A stretch of DNA of 7,045 nt from Lachnospiraceae bacterium (GTDB taxonomy: Bacteria; Bacillota_A; Clostridia; Lachnospirales; Lachnospiraceae). Position numbers and translations under genes: made by a program. The notes beneath the pieces were generated by a model. That model saw only the letters and a program-made list of their open reading frames with translations, was not told where the DNA came from and did no database searches. Position 1 is the stretch's first letter, and each line of letters starts with the position of its first letter. Of the stretch, positions 1 through 6,415 are shown piece after piece. The DNA is taken from the NCBI GenBank assembly GCA_017416055.1, contig JAFQDI010000115.1, forward strand, positions 1 to 7,045. Reading direction: 5' to 3'.

Positions 1-262
1 AATCGTACGTTTCATCCCGCACATAATCCCGCGTGACCGCCTCTTCCTCCGAACGCACGTCGAAAGAGTAGATGCCAGGCAGGTCGACGATGGAAAAGTT
101 TATGGGTGCGTCGGAGCCAGGAGAAAAAAGCTCAAACATTCCGGCTGCGAAAGAAACCGTCACACCTGCCCAGTTTCCTGTCTTCTGGTGCATGCCGGTA
201 AGGGCATTGAAGATTGTGCTTTTTCCGACATTTGGATTGCCCACCAGGGCGATGCGCCGCAT
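1..262 (-). CDS. feoB: FeoB ferrous iron transporter, N-terminal G domain (partial, runs off left edge)
   Basis: FeoB is the inner-membrane Fe(II) permease; its cytosolic N-terminal GTPase domain gates uptake. Only the first 87 codons lie in the window, all within that G domain. Seen directly: the P-loop (G1) GNPNVGKST at residues 8-16, a GNWAGVTV segment at 29-36 matching the FeoB switch I/G2 region (usually GNWPGVTV), and the G3 motif VDLPGIYS at 59-66. The membrane part lies outside the window. The ATG (260-262) shares one base with the feoA stop (TGATG), so the two genes are translationally coupled. The MRRIALVGNPNVGKS opening is typical for FeoB lacking an N-terminal FeoA fusion. The residues before the GNW motif (HQKT) and the Ala in place of Pro look like a clostridial variant. 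Family assignment is very secure; overall length cannot be judged. Confidence 0.97.
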   Translation of the reverse strand, partial: MRRIALVGNPNVGKSTIFNALTGMHQKTGNWAGVTVSFAAGMFELFSPGSDAPINFSIVDLPGIYSFDVRSEEEAVTRDYVRDETYD

Positions 263-543
263 CACGGTGTCACCTCGAAGGAAGTCGCAGGTGCAGTATC
301 AGCGGATGTCTCGTCAACGAACGTCACCAGAATATATCGGCTGTCACATTCTCGCAGAGCGATGACTGCATTTCGAACCAGATATGCAGCGATATTTTTT
401 CTGGATTTTTGCAGAACACAGGAAATGGTCGAATTGATTTCAAATCCCAGGTCTTTTAACCGTCCGGCAATCGGTCCCTCGTTTCCAAGAGCTACGATTC
501 GGACGGTCTCGCCTGGTTTTATATGAGATAATGGAATTACCAT
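262..543 (-). CDS. feoA: FeoA family ferrous iron transport accessory protein
   Basis: FeoA is a small cytosolic SH3-like (beta-barrel) protein that assists FeoB in Fe(II) uptake. The 93-residue product opens with MVIPLSHIKPGETVRIV, the usual FeoA start, then GRLKDLGFEIN (the R-L-x-DLGF/M core), then the LRECDSRYILV strand that ends the fold. About 15 acidic/Thr-rich residues beyond the fold make it a little longer than the common 75-85 residues. I place the start at the ATG (541-543). An in-frame GTG four codons upstream (555) would give 97 residues; neither has a strong Shine-Dalgarno, though GTGATC lies just before the ATG. The stop overlaps the feoB start by one base. sfsA ends 76 bases upstream on the same strand. 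I see no clear promoter or terminator in that gap, so both read-through from sfsA and an unrecognised promoter are possible. I could not identify a Fur-type operator. Confidence 0.92.
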   Translation of the reverse strand: MVIPLSHIKPGETVRIVALGNEGPIAGRLKDLGFEINSTISCVLQKSRKNIAAYLVRNAVIALRECDSRYILVTFVDETSADTAPATSFEVTP

Positions 544-619
544 AAGATCACTCACTCGCAGATTGCTTATAAATGAGATATGAGGAGGAGAGGGGAAGGG
601 TGCATGGACTGTTGATGAT

Positions 620-1369
620 TTACAGCCGCACCGTCACCGGCGCATCAATCTTCATAGAATTTTCCGTCACCACACAGTCATAGGCCCAAACATGTACGCC
701 ATTTTGCTTTGCGCGGACCAGTGCATCGGCGAATTCCGGGTGGCGTTCGCGGTGCGGCGCAAATGCAGAGATTCCCTTCATTTGTATTACAAATAGTGCG
801 GCAGCACCATAGCCTTCTTTGACAGCAGCGCTTAACTCATCTAAATGTTTGATTCCGCGCTCGGTCGGCGCATCCGGGAACATGGCAGTTCCGTCCATAT
901 CGAGGGTCACGCCCTTGACCTCCATAAACCATGGGCGGTCCCCATCCATGAAAGCCAGATCAAACCGGGATTGTCCCCAGCGCACTTCCCGGCGGATATT
1001 TTGCGGACGCGGGCAGAACGGGAGACCTTCTCCCTCCGTGAGCCATTCATATGCAGCCTGATTGGGTGCCTGGGAGTCGATGTTGACCCAGGTGAAGCGG
1101 TCACCGGAGTTGGGGGTCAAATTCTCGGAGAAGCGGTCTCCCGCGAGCGGTTTCGACACTCCGATCAGAGAATATTCCGTTTTCCGGCCGGTTACTGCCG
1201 CATCCGGATGATGCTGTAAGATTACCTGCGCCCCCGGCAGCAGGAGCTCCCTTAAGCGACCTGTATTTTTTACATGACATACTTTTTCTTCGCCGCCCAC
1301 CATGACATGAGCCAAAAAGCGGTTGGGGCGAGAGAGAAATGTGCCGATGAGTGTATTTGAATAGAACAT
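620..1369 (-). CDS. sfsA: SfsA family protein (sugar fermentation stimulation protein homologue)
   Basis: This 249-residue protein matches SfsA along its whole length (family about 230-250). SfsA was named for stimulating maltose metabolism in E. coli and binds DNA non-specifically; its C-terminal half has a PD-(D/E)XK nuclease-like fold. Its true role is unsettled. Seen directly: an N-terminal OB-like part with RPNRFLAHV (14-22) and CHVKNTGRLRELLLPG (31-46); WVNIDSQAPN (94-103); then the nuclease-like core with SRFDLAF (D137), MEVKGVTL (E150, K152) and FPDAPTERGIKHL (164-176). All candidate catalytic residues are present. A stretch around residues 73-92 looks slightly longer than usual. The ATG at 1367-1369 has a GGAGGT site (1375-1380) five bases upstream. 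The gene is transcribed divergently from thrC with its own promoter and is followed on the same strand by feoA. Confidence 0.97.
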   Translation of the reverse strand: MFYSNTLIGTFLSRPNRFLAHVMVGGEEKVCHVKNTGRLRELLLPGAQVILQHHPDAAVTGRKTEYSLIGVSKPLAGDRFSENLTPNSGDRFTWVNIDSQAPNQAAYEWLTEGEGLPFCPRPQNIRREVRWGQSRFDLAFMDGDRPWFMEVKGVTLDMDGTAMFPDAPTERGIKHLDELSAAVKEGYGAAALFVIQMKGISAFAPHRERHPEFADALVRAKQNGVHVWAYDCVVTENSMKIDAPVTVRL

Positions 1370-1413
1370 GCGGGACCTCCATGTTGAAAAATAATCATAT
1401 CATTTTCCAAGAC

Positions 1414-1422
1414 AGTATACCA
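1414..1422 (-). promoter_or_regulatory. Extended -10 of sfsA promoter
   Basis: Read on the minus strand, TGGTATACT gives a near-consensus -10 (TATACT) with the TGn extension, 45 bases before the sfsA ATG. No good -35 sits at 17 bases (GATTGG is the best there), which fits an extended -10 promoter. It shares a 156-bp intergenic region with the divergent thrC promoter. Confidence 0.6.
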
Positions 1423-1451
1423 CACCATAGCCTCGCCAATCCACAAATTCC

Positions 1452-1480
1452 TTGCACTCCCCCCCGATTTGTGCTACAAT
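1452..1480 (+). promoter_or_regulatory. Sigma-A promoter of thrC-glnN
   Basis: TTGCAC (1452-1457), a 17-base spacer and TACAAT (1475-1480) with an upstream TG (1472-1473) form a strong extended sigma-A promoter. Transcription would start near 1487, leaving a leader of about 40 nt before thrC. That is too short for a T-box or other tRNA-sensing attenuator, and none is visible. Confidence 0.8.
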
Positions 1481-1525
1481 CGTGGAAAGTTTTGCGTGAT
1501 AAAGCAATAAAGAGAGGGATTACAC

Positions 1526-3019
1526 ATGAGTAAGAACCTATATTATACAAGCACCCGCGGCGGTGAGAAACATGTGACTGCATCTCAGGCAATCTTAAAA
1601 GGTCTGGCGACGGATGGCGGCCTGTTCGTGCCGGAGGAGATTCCAAAGCTTGATGTGACTTTGGATACGCTCGCTGCGATGAACTATCAGGAGACTGCGC
1701 ACCAGGTGATGAAGCAGTTCCTGACCGATTTTACGGAAGAAGAGTTGAAATATTGTATTTCTCATGCCTATGATGAGAAATTTGATACAAAAGAGATCGC
1801 ACCGCTCAGAAAAGCAGGTGATGCCTATTATCTGGAGCTGTTCCATGGCAAGACGATTGCCTTTAAAGATATGGCATTGTCTATTTTGCCGTACTTTATG
1901 ACAACGGCGGCGAAGAAAAACGGCGTGAAGAATGAGATCGTGATCCTCACAGCTACTTCCGGTGACACCGGAAAAGCAGCTATGGCAGGATTCGCCGATG
2001 TGCCGGGAACGCGGATTATCGTATTTTATCCGAAAGATGGCGTCAGTCGTGTGCAGGAACTGCAGATGCTGACTCAGAAAGGCGAGAATACGTGCGTGGT
2101 CGGCATTGAAGGAAACTTTGACGACGCCCAGACAGGCGTAAAGAAGATCTTCGGCGATAAAACATTTGCCGAGGAGATCGCGGAAATGGGCTACCAGTTC
2201 TCATCTGCAAACTCCATCAATATCGGACGCCTTGTGCCGCAGATCGTGTATTATGTGTACGCTTACGCGAAACTCTATGCTGCAGGCGAGATCGCAAAAG
2301 ATGAGCCGGTAAATGTGGTGGTTCCGACCGGAAACTTTGGAAATATTCTGGCGGCATACTTTGCGAAGCAGATGGGTATTCCGTTTGACAAGCTGATCTG
2401 TGCATCCAACGACAATAAAGTCCTGTATGATTTTTTCACGACAGGTGAATATGATAAGAACCGCGATTTTATCCTGACCTCCTCCCCGTCCATGGATATC
2501 CTGGTTTCCAGCAACCTGGAGCGACTTCTGTATCTGAGCTGCGGCCGTGATGCAGAGCAGACGAAAAATCGGATGGAGTCCCTGGCAAAGGATGGTAAAT
2601 ACGAGATAACCGCTGAAATGAAAGAATTTATGTCTGATTTCAGAGCCGGCTATGCAGATATGCAAGCGAATGCGAAGACCATCAAGACGCTTTTCGACGA
2701 GACCGGTTATCTGATCGATACCCATACCGGTGTGGCAGCTGCTGTGCATCAGGCATACAAAGCTGCAACCGATGATCAAACGAAGACGATCATCGCATCG
2801 ACTGCCAGTCCGTACAAATTCTCACGAAGCGTAGTCGAGGCAGTCTGTGGAAAACAGGAGACCGCGGACGAATTTGCCCTGATCAACAAAATGGAACGAT
2901 TATCCGGTGTGAAGATCCCACAGGCGATCGAAGAGATTAGAAATGCGGAAATCCGACACCAAATGCAGTGCAAACCGGAGGACATGAAACAGACCGTAAA
3001 AGAAATCTTGAAGCGGTAG
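1526..3019 (+). CDS. thrC: Threonine synthase
   Basis: This PLP enzyme converts O-phospho-L-homoserine to L-threonine and phosphate in the cytosol, the last step of threonine synthesis. The 497-residue product is full length for the long threonine synthase type. Seen directly: the N-terminal YYTSTRGG signature (6-13); LATDGGLFVPE (27-37); HGKTIAFKDMA (107-117), in which K114 is the Schiff-base lysine; TATSGDTGKAA (142-152), the phosphate-binding loop; and VPTGNFGNILAAYFAKQMG from 266, the PLP-phosphate glycine/asparagine motif. The start is fixed by the conserved N-terminus and a GAGAGGG site (1512-1518) seven bases before the ATG. It is the first gene after the promoter at 1452-1480. glnN follows 47 bases after its stop with no terminator between, so the two are probably co-transcribed. 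No frameshift or missing catalytic residue was seen. Confidence 0.98.
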   Translation: MSKNLYYTSTRGGEKHVTASQAILKGLATDGGLFVPEEIPKLDVTLDTLAAMNYQETAHQVMKQFLTDFTEEELKYCISHAYDEKFDTKEIAPLRKAGDAYYLELFHGKTIAFKDMALSILPYFMTTAAKKNGVKNEIVILTATSGDTGKAAMAGFADVPGTRIIVFYPKDGVSRVQELQMLTQKGENTCVVGIEGNFDDAQTGVKKIFGDKTFAEEIAEMGYQFSSANSINIGRLVPQIVYYVYAYAKLYAAGEIAKDEPVNVVVPTGNFGNILAAYFAKQMGIPFDKLICASNDNKVLYDFFTTGEYDKNRDFILTSSPSMDILVSSNLERLLYLSCGRDAEQTKNRMESLAKDGKYEITAEMKEFMSDFRAGYADMQANAKTIKTLFDETGYLIDTHTGVAAAVHQAYKAATDDQTKTIIASTASPYKFSRSVVEAVCGKQETADEFALINKMERLSGVKIPQAIEEIRNAEIRHQMQCKPEDMKQTVKEILKR

Positions 3020-3033
3020 TTTGAGATAAATTT

Positions 3034-3056
3034 TCCTGTGCTCAAAAATGACAGGA
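3034..3056 (+). promoter_or_regulatory. Small hairpin overlapping the glnN ribosome site
   Basis: TCCTGT (3034-3039) can pair with ACAGGA (3051-3056) across an 11-base loop, covering the first four bases of the AGGAGGT Shine-Dalgarno (3053-3059) of glnN. The stem is only six base pairs, so its effect in the cell is uncertain. It lies in the 47-base thrC-glnN gap. Confidence 0.3.
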
Positions 3057-3066
3057 GGTATGAGAC

Positions 3067-5184
3067 ATGAATGATGTGATCAATGTAGCAGGAATATTTG
3101 GCGAAAATGTATTTAACGAGGCAGTGATGAAAGCTCGACTGCCGAAAAATGTTTATAAAAAACTGATTCAGACGATCGAGGACGGAAGTGAACTGGACCC
3201 GTCGATCGCGGATGTGGTGGCACAGGCCATGAAGGACTGGGCGGTGGAGAACGGTGCGACCCATTATACCCACTGGTTCCAGCCGATGACCGGTGTGACT
3301 GCCGAGAAACACAACTCCTTTATCAGCACTCCGGACTCCGCGGGACGTATCCTGATGGAACTTTCCGGTAAAGAGCTGATCAAGGGTGAGGCAGACGGTT
3401 CTTCCTTCCCGACCGGAGGACTTCGTGCGACTTTCGAGGCCCGCGGTTATACCGCGTGGGACTGCACCTCTCCGGCATTCTTAAAGAAGGATGCCACCGG
3501 CGTGACTCTCTGCATCCCGACTGCATTCTGCTCCTACGGAGGTGAAGCGCTGGATAAAAAGACCCCGCTCCTTCGTTCCATGGAGGCGATTGATAAACAG
3601 GCCACAAGAATTTTCCATCTCTTCGGCCATACCGAAGTAAAACGCGTGGTTCCGTATGTGGGACCGGAGCAGGAATATTTCCTTGTGGACAAAGATAAAT
3701 ACCTAAAGAGAAAAGATCTGGTCTATACCGGCCGTACCCTGTTCGGCGCAATGCCGCCGAAGGGCCAGGAGACGGATGATCATTACTATGGTGTCATCAA
3801 TGAGCGAATCGGTGCGTTCATGAAAGAACTAAACGAAGAACTCTGGAAACTGGGCGTCACATCCAAGACTCAGCACAACGAGGCGGCTCCGGCACAGCAT
3901 GAGCTGGCGCCGATCTACGCGATCGCAAATCTGGCAGCGGATCACAACCAGCTGGTGATGGAGACAATGAAAAAGGTATCCAACCGTCACGGTCTCGCGT
4001 GTCTGCTCCATGAAAAGCCGTTCCAGGGTGTCAATGGCTCCGGTAAACATAACAACTGGTCCCTGTCCTCCGACACCGGTATCAACATGCTGGATCCAGG
4101 TGTAACTCCGCATGAAAATATCCAGTTCCTGCTGGTTCTTGCCTGCATTATGAAGGCAGTAGACAGACATGCGGATCTGCTCCGTCAGTCTGCGGCCGTT
4201 CCGGGCAACGATTTCCGTCTTGGTGCCCATGAGGCTCCGCCGGCAATCATCTCCATTTTTGTGGGCGAGCAGCTGGAAGACGTGATTGACCAGCTCTGCA
4301 GCACCGGTTCTGCCCAGTACTCCAAGACCAGCGGAACCTTAAAGACCGGCGTTACGACACTTCCGGATTTCGATAAAGATACAACGGACCGCAACCGTAC
4401 GTCCCCGTTCGCATTCACGACCAACAAATTTGAGTTCCGTATGGTTGGTTCCTCCGATTCTGTATCCGCCGCAAACGTGGTCCTCAACACCATCGTGGCA
4501 GAGGCATTCAAGGAAGCGGCAGATGTGCTGGAAGATACAGAAGACTTTAACGGTACTGTCCATGATATGATCAAAGAATTGTTCGATGCACACCGCCGCA
4601 TCATCTTCAACGGCAACGGCTACACTGAAGAGTGGGTGGAAGAGGCGGCTCGTCGCGGACTTCCGAATCTGAGATGTATGGTCGATGCGATCCCGGCTCT
4701 TGTGACAGAAAAGGCATTCAAACTGTTCAGTGATTTCGGTGTTTATACGAAGCCGGAGCTGGAGGCCCGTGCCGTGATCGAGTACGAGGCATACACCAAG
4801 ACTGTCAACGTGGAAGCAAGAACCATGCTCGATATGGCTGGCAAACAGATCATTCCGGCAGTGATCAAATACACGACCGTTCTGGCACAGTCTGTCAACG
4901 CCGTGACGAGCGCATGTCCGATGGCTGATGTCAGCGTACAGACCGAAATGCTTCTGGAAATTTCGGATCTTCTTTCTGCGATGAAAGTGGCATCTGCTGA
5001 AATTGCTGACAAACTGGAAAAGAGTGCAAAGATTGCAGATATGAAAGAACGTGCCCATTTCTATTACCATGAGATCGTTCCGGCGATGAATCGCCTGCGC
5101 GAGCCGGCTGACAAGCTGGAGATGATCGTGGATAAGGAGTTTTGGCCATTCCCGAGCTATGGTGATCTGATTTTTGAGGTGTAA
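3067..5184 (+). CDS. glnN: Glutamine synthetase type III
   Basis: This enzyme makes glutamine from glutamate, ammonia and ATP, and is the main entry of ammonia into metabolism. The 705 residues match type III enzymes (about 700-730), which are much larger than GSI or GSII and form dodecamers. Seen directly: an N-terminal GSIII-specific domain (roughly 1-160) with THWFQPMTG and EKHNSF; GPEQEYF (199-205), with metal-binding glutamates; [10 protein letters not shown] (270-279); [16 protein letters not shown] (317-332), the glutamate/ATP-binding loop; and [13 protein letters not shown] (381-393), diagnostic of type III. The C-terminal part (about 590-705) is helical. The ATG has a consensus AGGAGGT (3053-3059) seven bases upstream. 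Type III enzymes are often nitrogen-regulated, but no operator is evident and expression probably depends on the thrC promoter. The symbol glnN is the usual one for this type; glnA is also used in annotations. Confidence 0.97.
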   Translation: MNDVINVAGIFGENVFNEAVMKARLPKNVYKKLIQTIEDGSELDPSIADVVAQAMKDWAVENGATHYTHWFQPMTGVTAEKHNSFISTPDSAGRILMELSGKELIKGEADGSSFPTGGLRATFEARGYTAWDCTSPAFLKKDATGVTLCIPTAFCSYGGEALDKKTPLLRSMEAIDKQATRIFHLFGHTEVKRVVPYVGPEQEYFLVDKDKYLKRKDLVYTGRTLFGAMPPKGQETDDHYYGVINERIGAFMKELNEELWKLGVTSKTQHNEAAPAQHELAPIYAIANLAADHNQLVMETMKKVSNRHGLACLLHEKPFQGVNGSGKHNNWSLSSDTGINMLDPGVTPHENIQFLLVLACIMKAVDRHADLLRQSAAVPGNDFRLGAHEAPPAIISIFVGEQLEDVIDQLCSTGSAQYSKTSGTLKTGVTTLPDFDKDTTDRNRTSPFAFTTNKFEFRMVGSSDSVSAANVVLNTIVAEAFKEAADVLEDTEDFNGTVHDMIKELFDAHRRIIFNGNGYTEEWVEEAARRGLPNLRCMVDAIPALVTEKAFKLFSDFGVYTKPELEARAVIEYEAYTKTVNVEARTMLDMAGKQIIPAVIKYTTVLAQSVNAVTSACPMADVSVQTEMLLEISDLLSAMKVASAEIADKLEKSAKIADMKERAHFYYHEIVPAMNRLREPADKLEMIVDKEFWPFPSYGDLIFEV

Positions 5185-5197
5185 GATATAGAAACAA

Positions 5198-5221
5198 GAA
5201 GGGGAGCGTCTGCTCCCCTTT
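5198..5221. terminator. Bidirectional terminator hairpin between glnN and the Rpn gene
   Basis: AAGGGGAGC (5199-5207), loop GTCT and GCTCCCCTT (5212-5220) form a perfect 9-bp GC-rich stem, extendable by a G-U pair. It starts 14 bases after the glnN stop and 3 bases after the convergent Rpn-family gene's stop. The plus strand continues TTTCATTATT and the minus strand TTCTTGTTTC. The U-tracts are modest, but the position argues for one hairpin serving both genes. Confidence 0.8.
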
Positions 5222-5223
5222 CA

Positions 5224-5532
5224 TTATTGCTCGTCTTTGGATTGAAACCATGCATCGACAACTTTCTCGGAATTATATTCCGGTGCAAAACTTCGTGCCA
5301 GTTCGTAGATTGGACGAATCGCATCAACTTCTTCTTCCAATTCGTCTGCGATTATTTCAATGGATTTGCCTTTTCGGAGTTTTTTGCATACAAGTTCAAT
5401 TTGTCCTTGTGTAAGACCTTCCATGCGACCTTCCATGCGACCTTCCATGCGACCTTCCATGCGACCTTCCATACGTCCTTTCATGCGACCATCTGCAAGT
5501 CCTGATTCAAATGCCACTGAATATATACTCAT
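5224..5532 (-). CDS. Possible separately translated C-terminal protein of the Rpn gene (RpnS-like antitoxin)
   Basis: Inside the Rpn-family gene and in the same frame, GGGAGG (5541-5546) stands eight bases before an ATG (5530-5532), an excellent ribosome site for this organism. It is as good as the gene's own upstream site. Initiation there would yield a 102-residue protein starting MSIYSVAFESGLADG, containing the whole GRME repeat and the conserved helical tail but none of the nuclease core. In E. coli Rpn proteins the C-terminal domain is reported to be translated separately and to inhibit the toxic full-length nuclease. The arrangement here is the same. That the product is made, and that it acts as an antitoxin, are inferences. 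A second, weaker in-frame candidate is the ATG at 5595 (AGGA seven bases upstream, 123 residues). Confidence 0.5.
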   Translation of the reverse strand: MSIYSVAFESGLADGRMKGRMEGRMEGRMEGRMEGRMEGLTQGQIELVCKKLRKGKSIEIIADELEEEVDAIRPIYELARSFAPEYNSEKVVDAWFQSKDEQ

Positions 5533-6228
5533 ACTCACCGCCTCCCATTCTTCCGATTCTTTCACTTCGGCTACAAGAGTGTCTAATTTTTTCATACGTT
5601 CATCCTGAATTACAACTTCGGGGTTTTCTAACGAAGTCTTCTTCATATACTGCAGGAGACTAATCAGCTCCGGAGGACCATTTTTGCTGGCCATATTTAA
5701 GAAAATCTTTGTTGTTCCATCATCGAGGTGTAATCCTTCGACTTCCTCGCATTGTTCTGTAAAGGTATATTTTGCCAAATCCTCACCAAAGATATCTTCT
5801 TTCGTAATAAAGATAATGACGGTAGAGGGCAATTGTTTGTATTTCGTTTCTTTGCCGGATTTTAAAATGGGGGAGTCCATCAACCCTTGATAGTATCTGG
5901 ATCGCTTTCTGATATCGTCTTTTTTGATATCATTCTGCATTTCTGTGTTATACTGCGTCCCTTCCAAATCTTTTGCCCATGCATCCAGTCGGATCGCTCG
6001 CTTTCCGGACTTATTCAGGACAACCTGCTCAACATGCACCTCATCCAGCTTTAAAGTTGGGTCGTCCATAATGATCTGCAGAGTAATTTCGTGCGCCTCC
6101 GGGTTTTTCATAACCGACAAAAATAGAGCGAAATCACACAAGTTGATTTCCATATCGGCAGGCATAATGTGACCGCGTTCATTCTTCTGTTCCATATTAA
6201 CCTTCCTTTCGTGTACAGGAAGGTCCAT
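5224..6228 (-). CDS. Rpn-family PD-(D/E)XK nuclease (putative transposase) with GRME-repeat C-terminus
   Basis: The 334-residue product belongs to the Rpn/TIGR01784-like family, long labelled 'putative transposase' but actually PD-(D/E)XK nucleases. Characterised members are DNA endonucleases that promote RecA-independent recombination or act as phage-defence toxins. Seen (ATG 6228 as residue 1): DFALFLSVMKNPE (32-44); the catalytic pattern RLDAW (D82) followed by YNTEMQN (E96, Q98); RKRSRYYQGLMDSP (107-120); VIIFITKEDIFG; YTFTEQCEE; DDGTTKIFLN. Then comes a charged linker, six tandem GRM(E/K) units (247-270), and a helical tail ending KGKSIEIIADELEEEVDAIRPIYEL, common to clostridial members. 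GGGAGG lies five bases before the chosen ATG. An ATG at 6195, also with a purine-rich site, would give 323 residues. The gene is monocistronic, with its own promoter and terminator. No terminal inverted repeats were seen, so it looks like a resident nuclease, not a mobile element. An internal start is described separately. Confidence 0.92.
   Translation of the reverse strand: MDLPVHERKVNMEQKNERGHIMPADMEINLCDFALFLSVMKNPEAHEITLQIIMDDPTLKLDEVHVEQVVLNKSGKRAIRLDAWAKDLEGTQYNTEMQNDIKKDDIRKRSRYYQGLMDSPILKSGKETKYKQLPSTVIIFITKEDIFGEDLAKYTFTEQCEEVEGLHLDDGTTKIFLNMASKNGPPELISLLQYMKKTSLENPEVVIQDERMKKLDTLVAEVKESEEWEAVSMSIYSVAFESGLADGRMKGRMEGRMEGRMEGRMEGRMEGLTQGQIELVCKKLRKGKSIEIIADELEEEVDAIRPIYELARSFAPEYNSEKVVDAWFQSKDEQ
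5415..5486 (-). repeat. 12-bp tandem repeat coding for GRME units
   Basis: Six consecutive 12-bp units read GACCTTCCATGC on the plus strand: four are identical, the fifth (5463-5474) has one mismatch and the sixth (5475-5486) has two. On the minus strand each unit encodes Gly-Arg-Met-Glu, the sixth giving Gly-Arg-Met-Lys. A glycine every fourth residue continues beyond the DNA repeat on both sides (GLAD before, GLTQ and GQIE after), making nine glycines in register. Near-perfect identity at the DNA level, silent positions included, suggests recent expansion by slipped-strand copying. Any change in copy number keeps the reading frame. Confidence 0.95.
5541..5546 (-). promoter_or_regulatory. 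Internal Shine-Dalgarno within the Rpn gene
   Basis: On the minus strand GGGAGG is spaced eight bases (CGGTGAGT) from an in-frame ATG at 5532. Within the coding frame it falls on codons for Trp-Glu-Ala. This site decides the proposed internal start of the 102-residue C-terminal protein. Confidence 0.55.
6200..6224 (-). promoter_or_regulatory. Hairpin between two candidate Rpn start codons
   Basis: On the minus strand ACCTTCCT (6224-6217), a nine-base loop and AGGAAGGT (6207-6200) form a perfect 8-bp stem. The 5' arm begins one base after the first ATG (6228). The 3' arm contains the AGGAAGG ribosome site of the second in-frame ATG (6195). Folding would hide the second site unless ribosomes starting at the first ATG open it. 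Confidence 0.45.
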
Positions 6229-6274
6229 CTTGTCCTCCCTGCTTTTTGAGTTGTGAGTTCTAAGCAAAGAGTTT

Positions 6275-6334
6275 CAAGATAGCCGCCAGGCGGCTTTAGA
6301 AAAAATAGAAATTTGGAAAATTTAGAAAATCTTG
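6275..6334 (-). promoter_or_regulatory. Structured 5' leader of the Rpn transcript
   Basis: The predicted transcript has a leader of about 110 nt. Near its 5' end CAAGAT (6334-6329) can pair with ATCTTG (6280-6275), enclosing an AU-rich loop and the GC-rich odd palindrome AGCCGCCTGGCGGCT (6295-6281), which can itself fold as AGCCG/CGGCT with a five-base loop. I recognise no known riboswitch class. A protein-binding palindrome in DNA is an alternative reading. Confidence 0.35.
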
Positions 6335-6343
6335 CTTGGCAAT

Positions 6344-6372
6344 ATCATACCATATCAGACGGCAGAAAACAA
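6344..6372 (-). promoter_or_regulatory. Sigma-A promoter of the Rpn-family gene
   Basis: On the minus strand TTGTTT (6372-6367), a 17-base spacer and TATGAT (6349-6344) preceded by TGG form a good extended sigma-A promoter. Transcription would start near 6337, about 110 bases before the ATG at 6228. It lies downstream of the neighbouring gene's terminator, so this gene is an independent unit. Confidence 0.75.
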
Positions 6373-6415
6373 TGAACCGCTGGTTTCATTTGAATAAAAT
6401 ATTGTTTATAAATAT

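Noticed and set aside
188..526. Plus-strand open frames across feoA and feoB
   Set aside because: The minus strand carries clear FeoB G motifs and the FeoA fold here; the plus frames are shadows.
556..619. Separate promoter, Fur box or terminator between sfsA and feoA
   Set aside because: A TATAAG word exists but has no matching -35. No iron-box palindrome or hairpin was convincing. The interval is left unassigned.
1487..1525. Possible T-box or attenuator in the thrC leader
   Set aside because: The predicted leader is only about 40 nt with no terminator or T-box motif.
2201..2779. Minus-strand open frame (192 residues) opposite thrC
   Set aside because: It is antisense to intact threonine synthase with no recognisable domain or ribosome site.
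4339..5070. Long minus-strand open frame (243 residues) opposite glnN
   Set aside because: It is fully antisense to a textbook type III glutamine synthetase. It is Cys/His-rich nonsense without motifs, as expected from the complement of a biased coding region.
5415..5486. Tandem array considered as a CRISPR or iteron array
   Set aside because: The units are 12 bp, directly abutting with no spacers, and lie in frame within a coding sequence.
5227..5505. Plus-strand open frame with FHAT repeats opposite the GRME array
   Set aside because: It is the antisense reading of the 12-bp repeat inside a well-supported minus-strand nuclease gene. It has no ribosome site and no family resemblance.
6229..6267. 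Upstream TTG start extending the Rpn protein by 13 residues
   Set aside because: The TTG at 6267 has no ribosome site, and the added residues overlap the GGGAGG site that serves the ATG at 6228.
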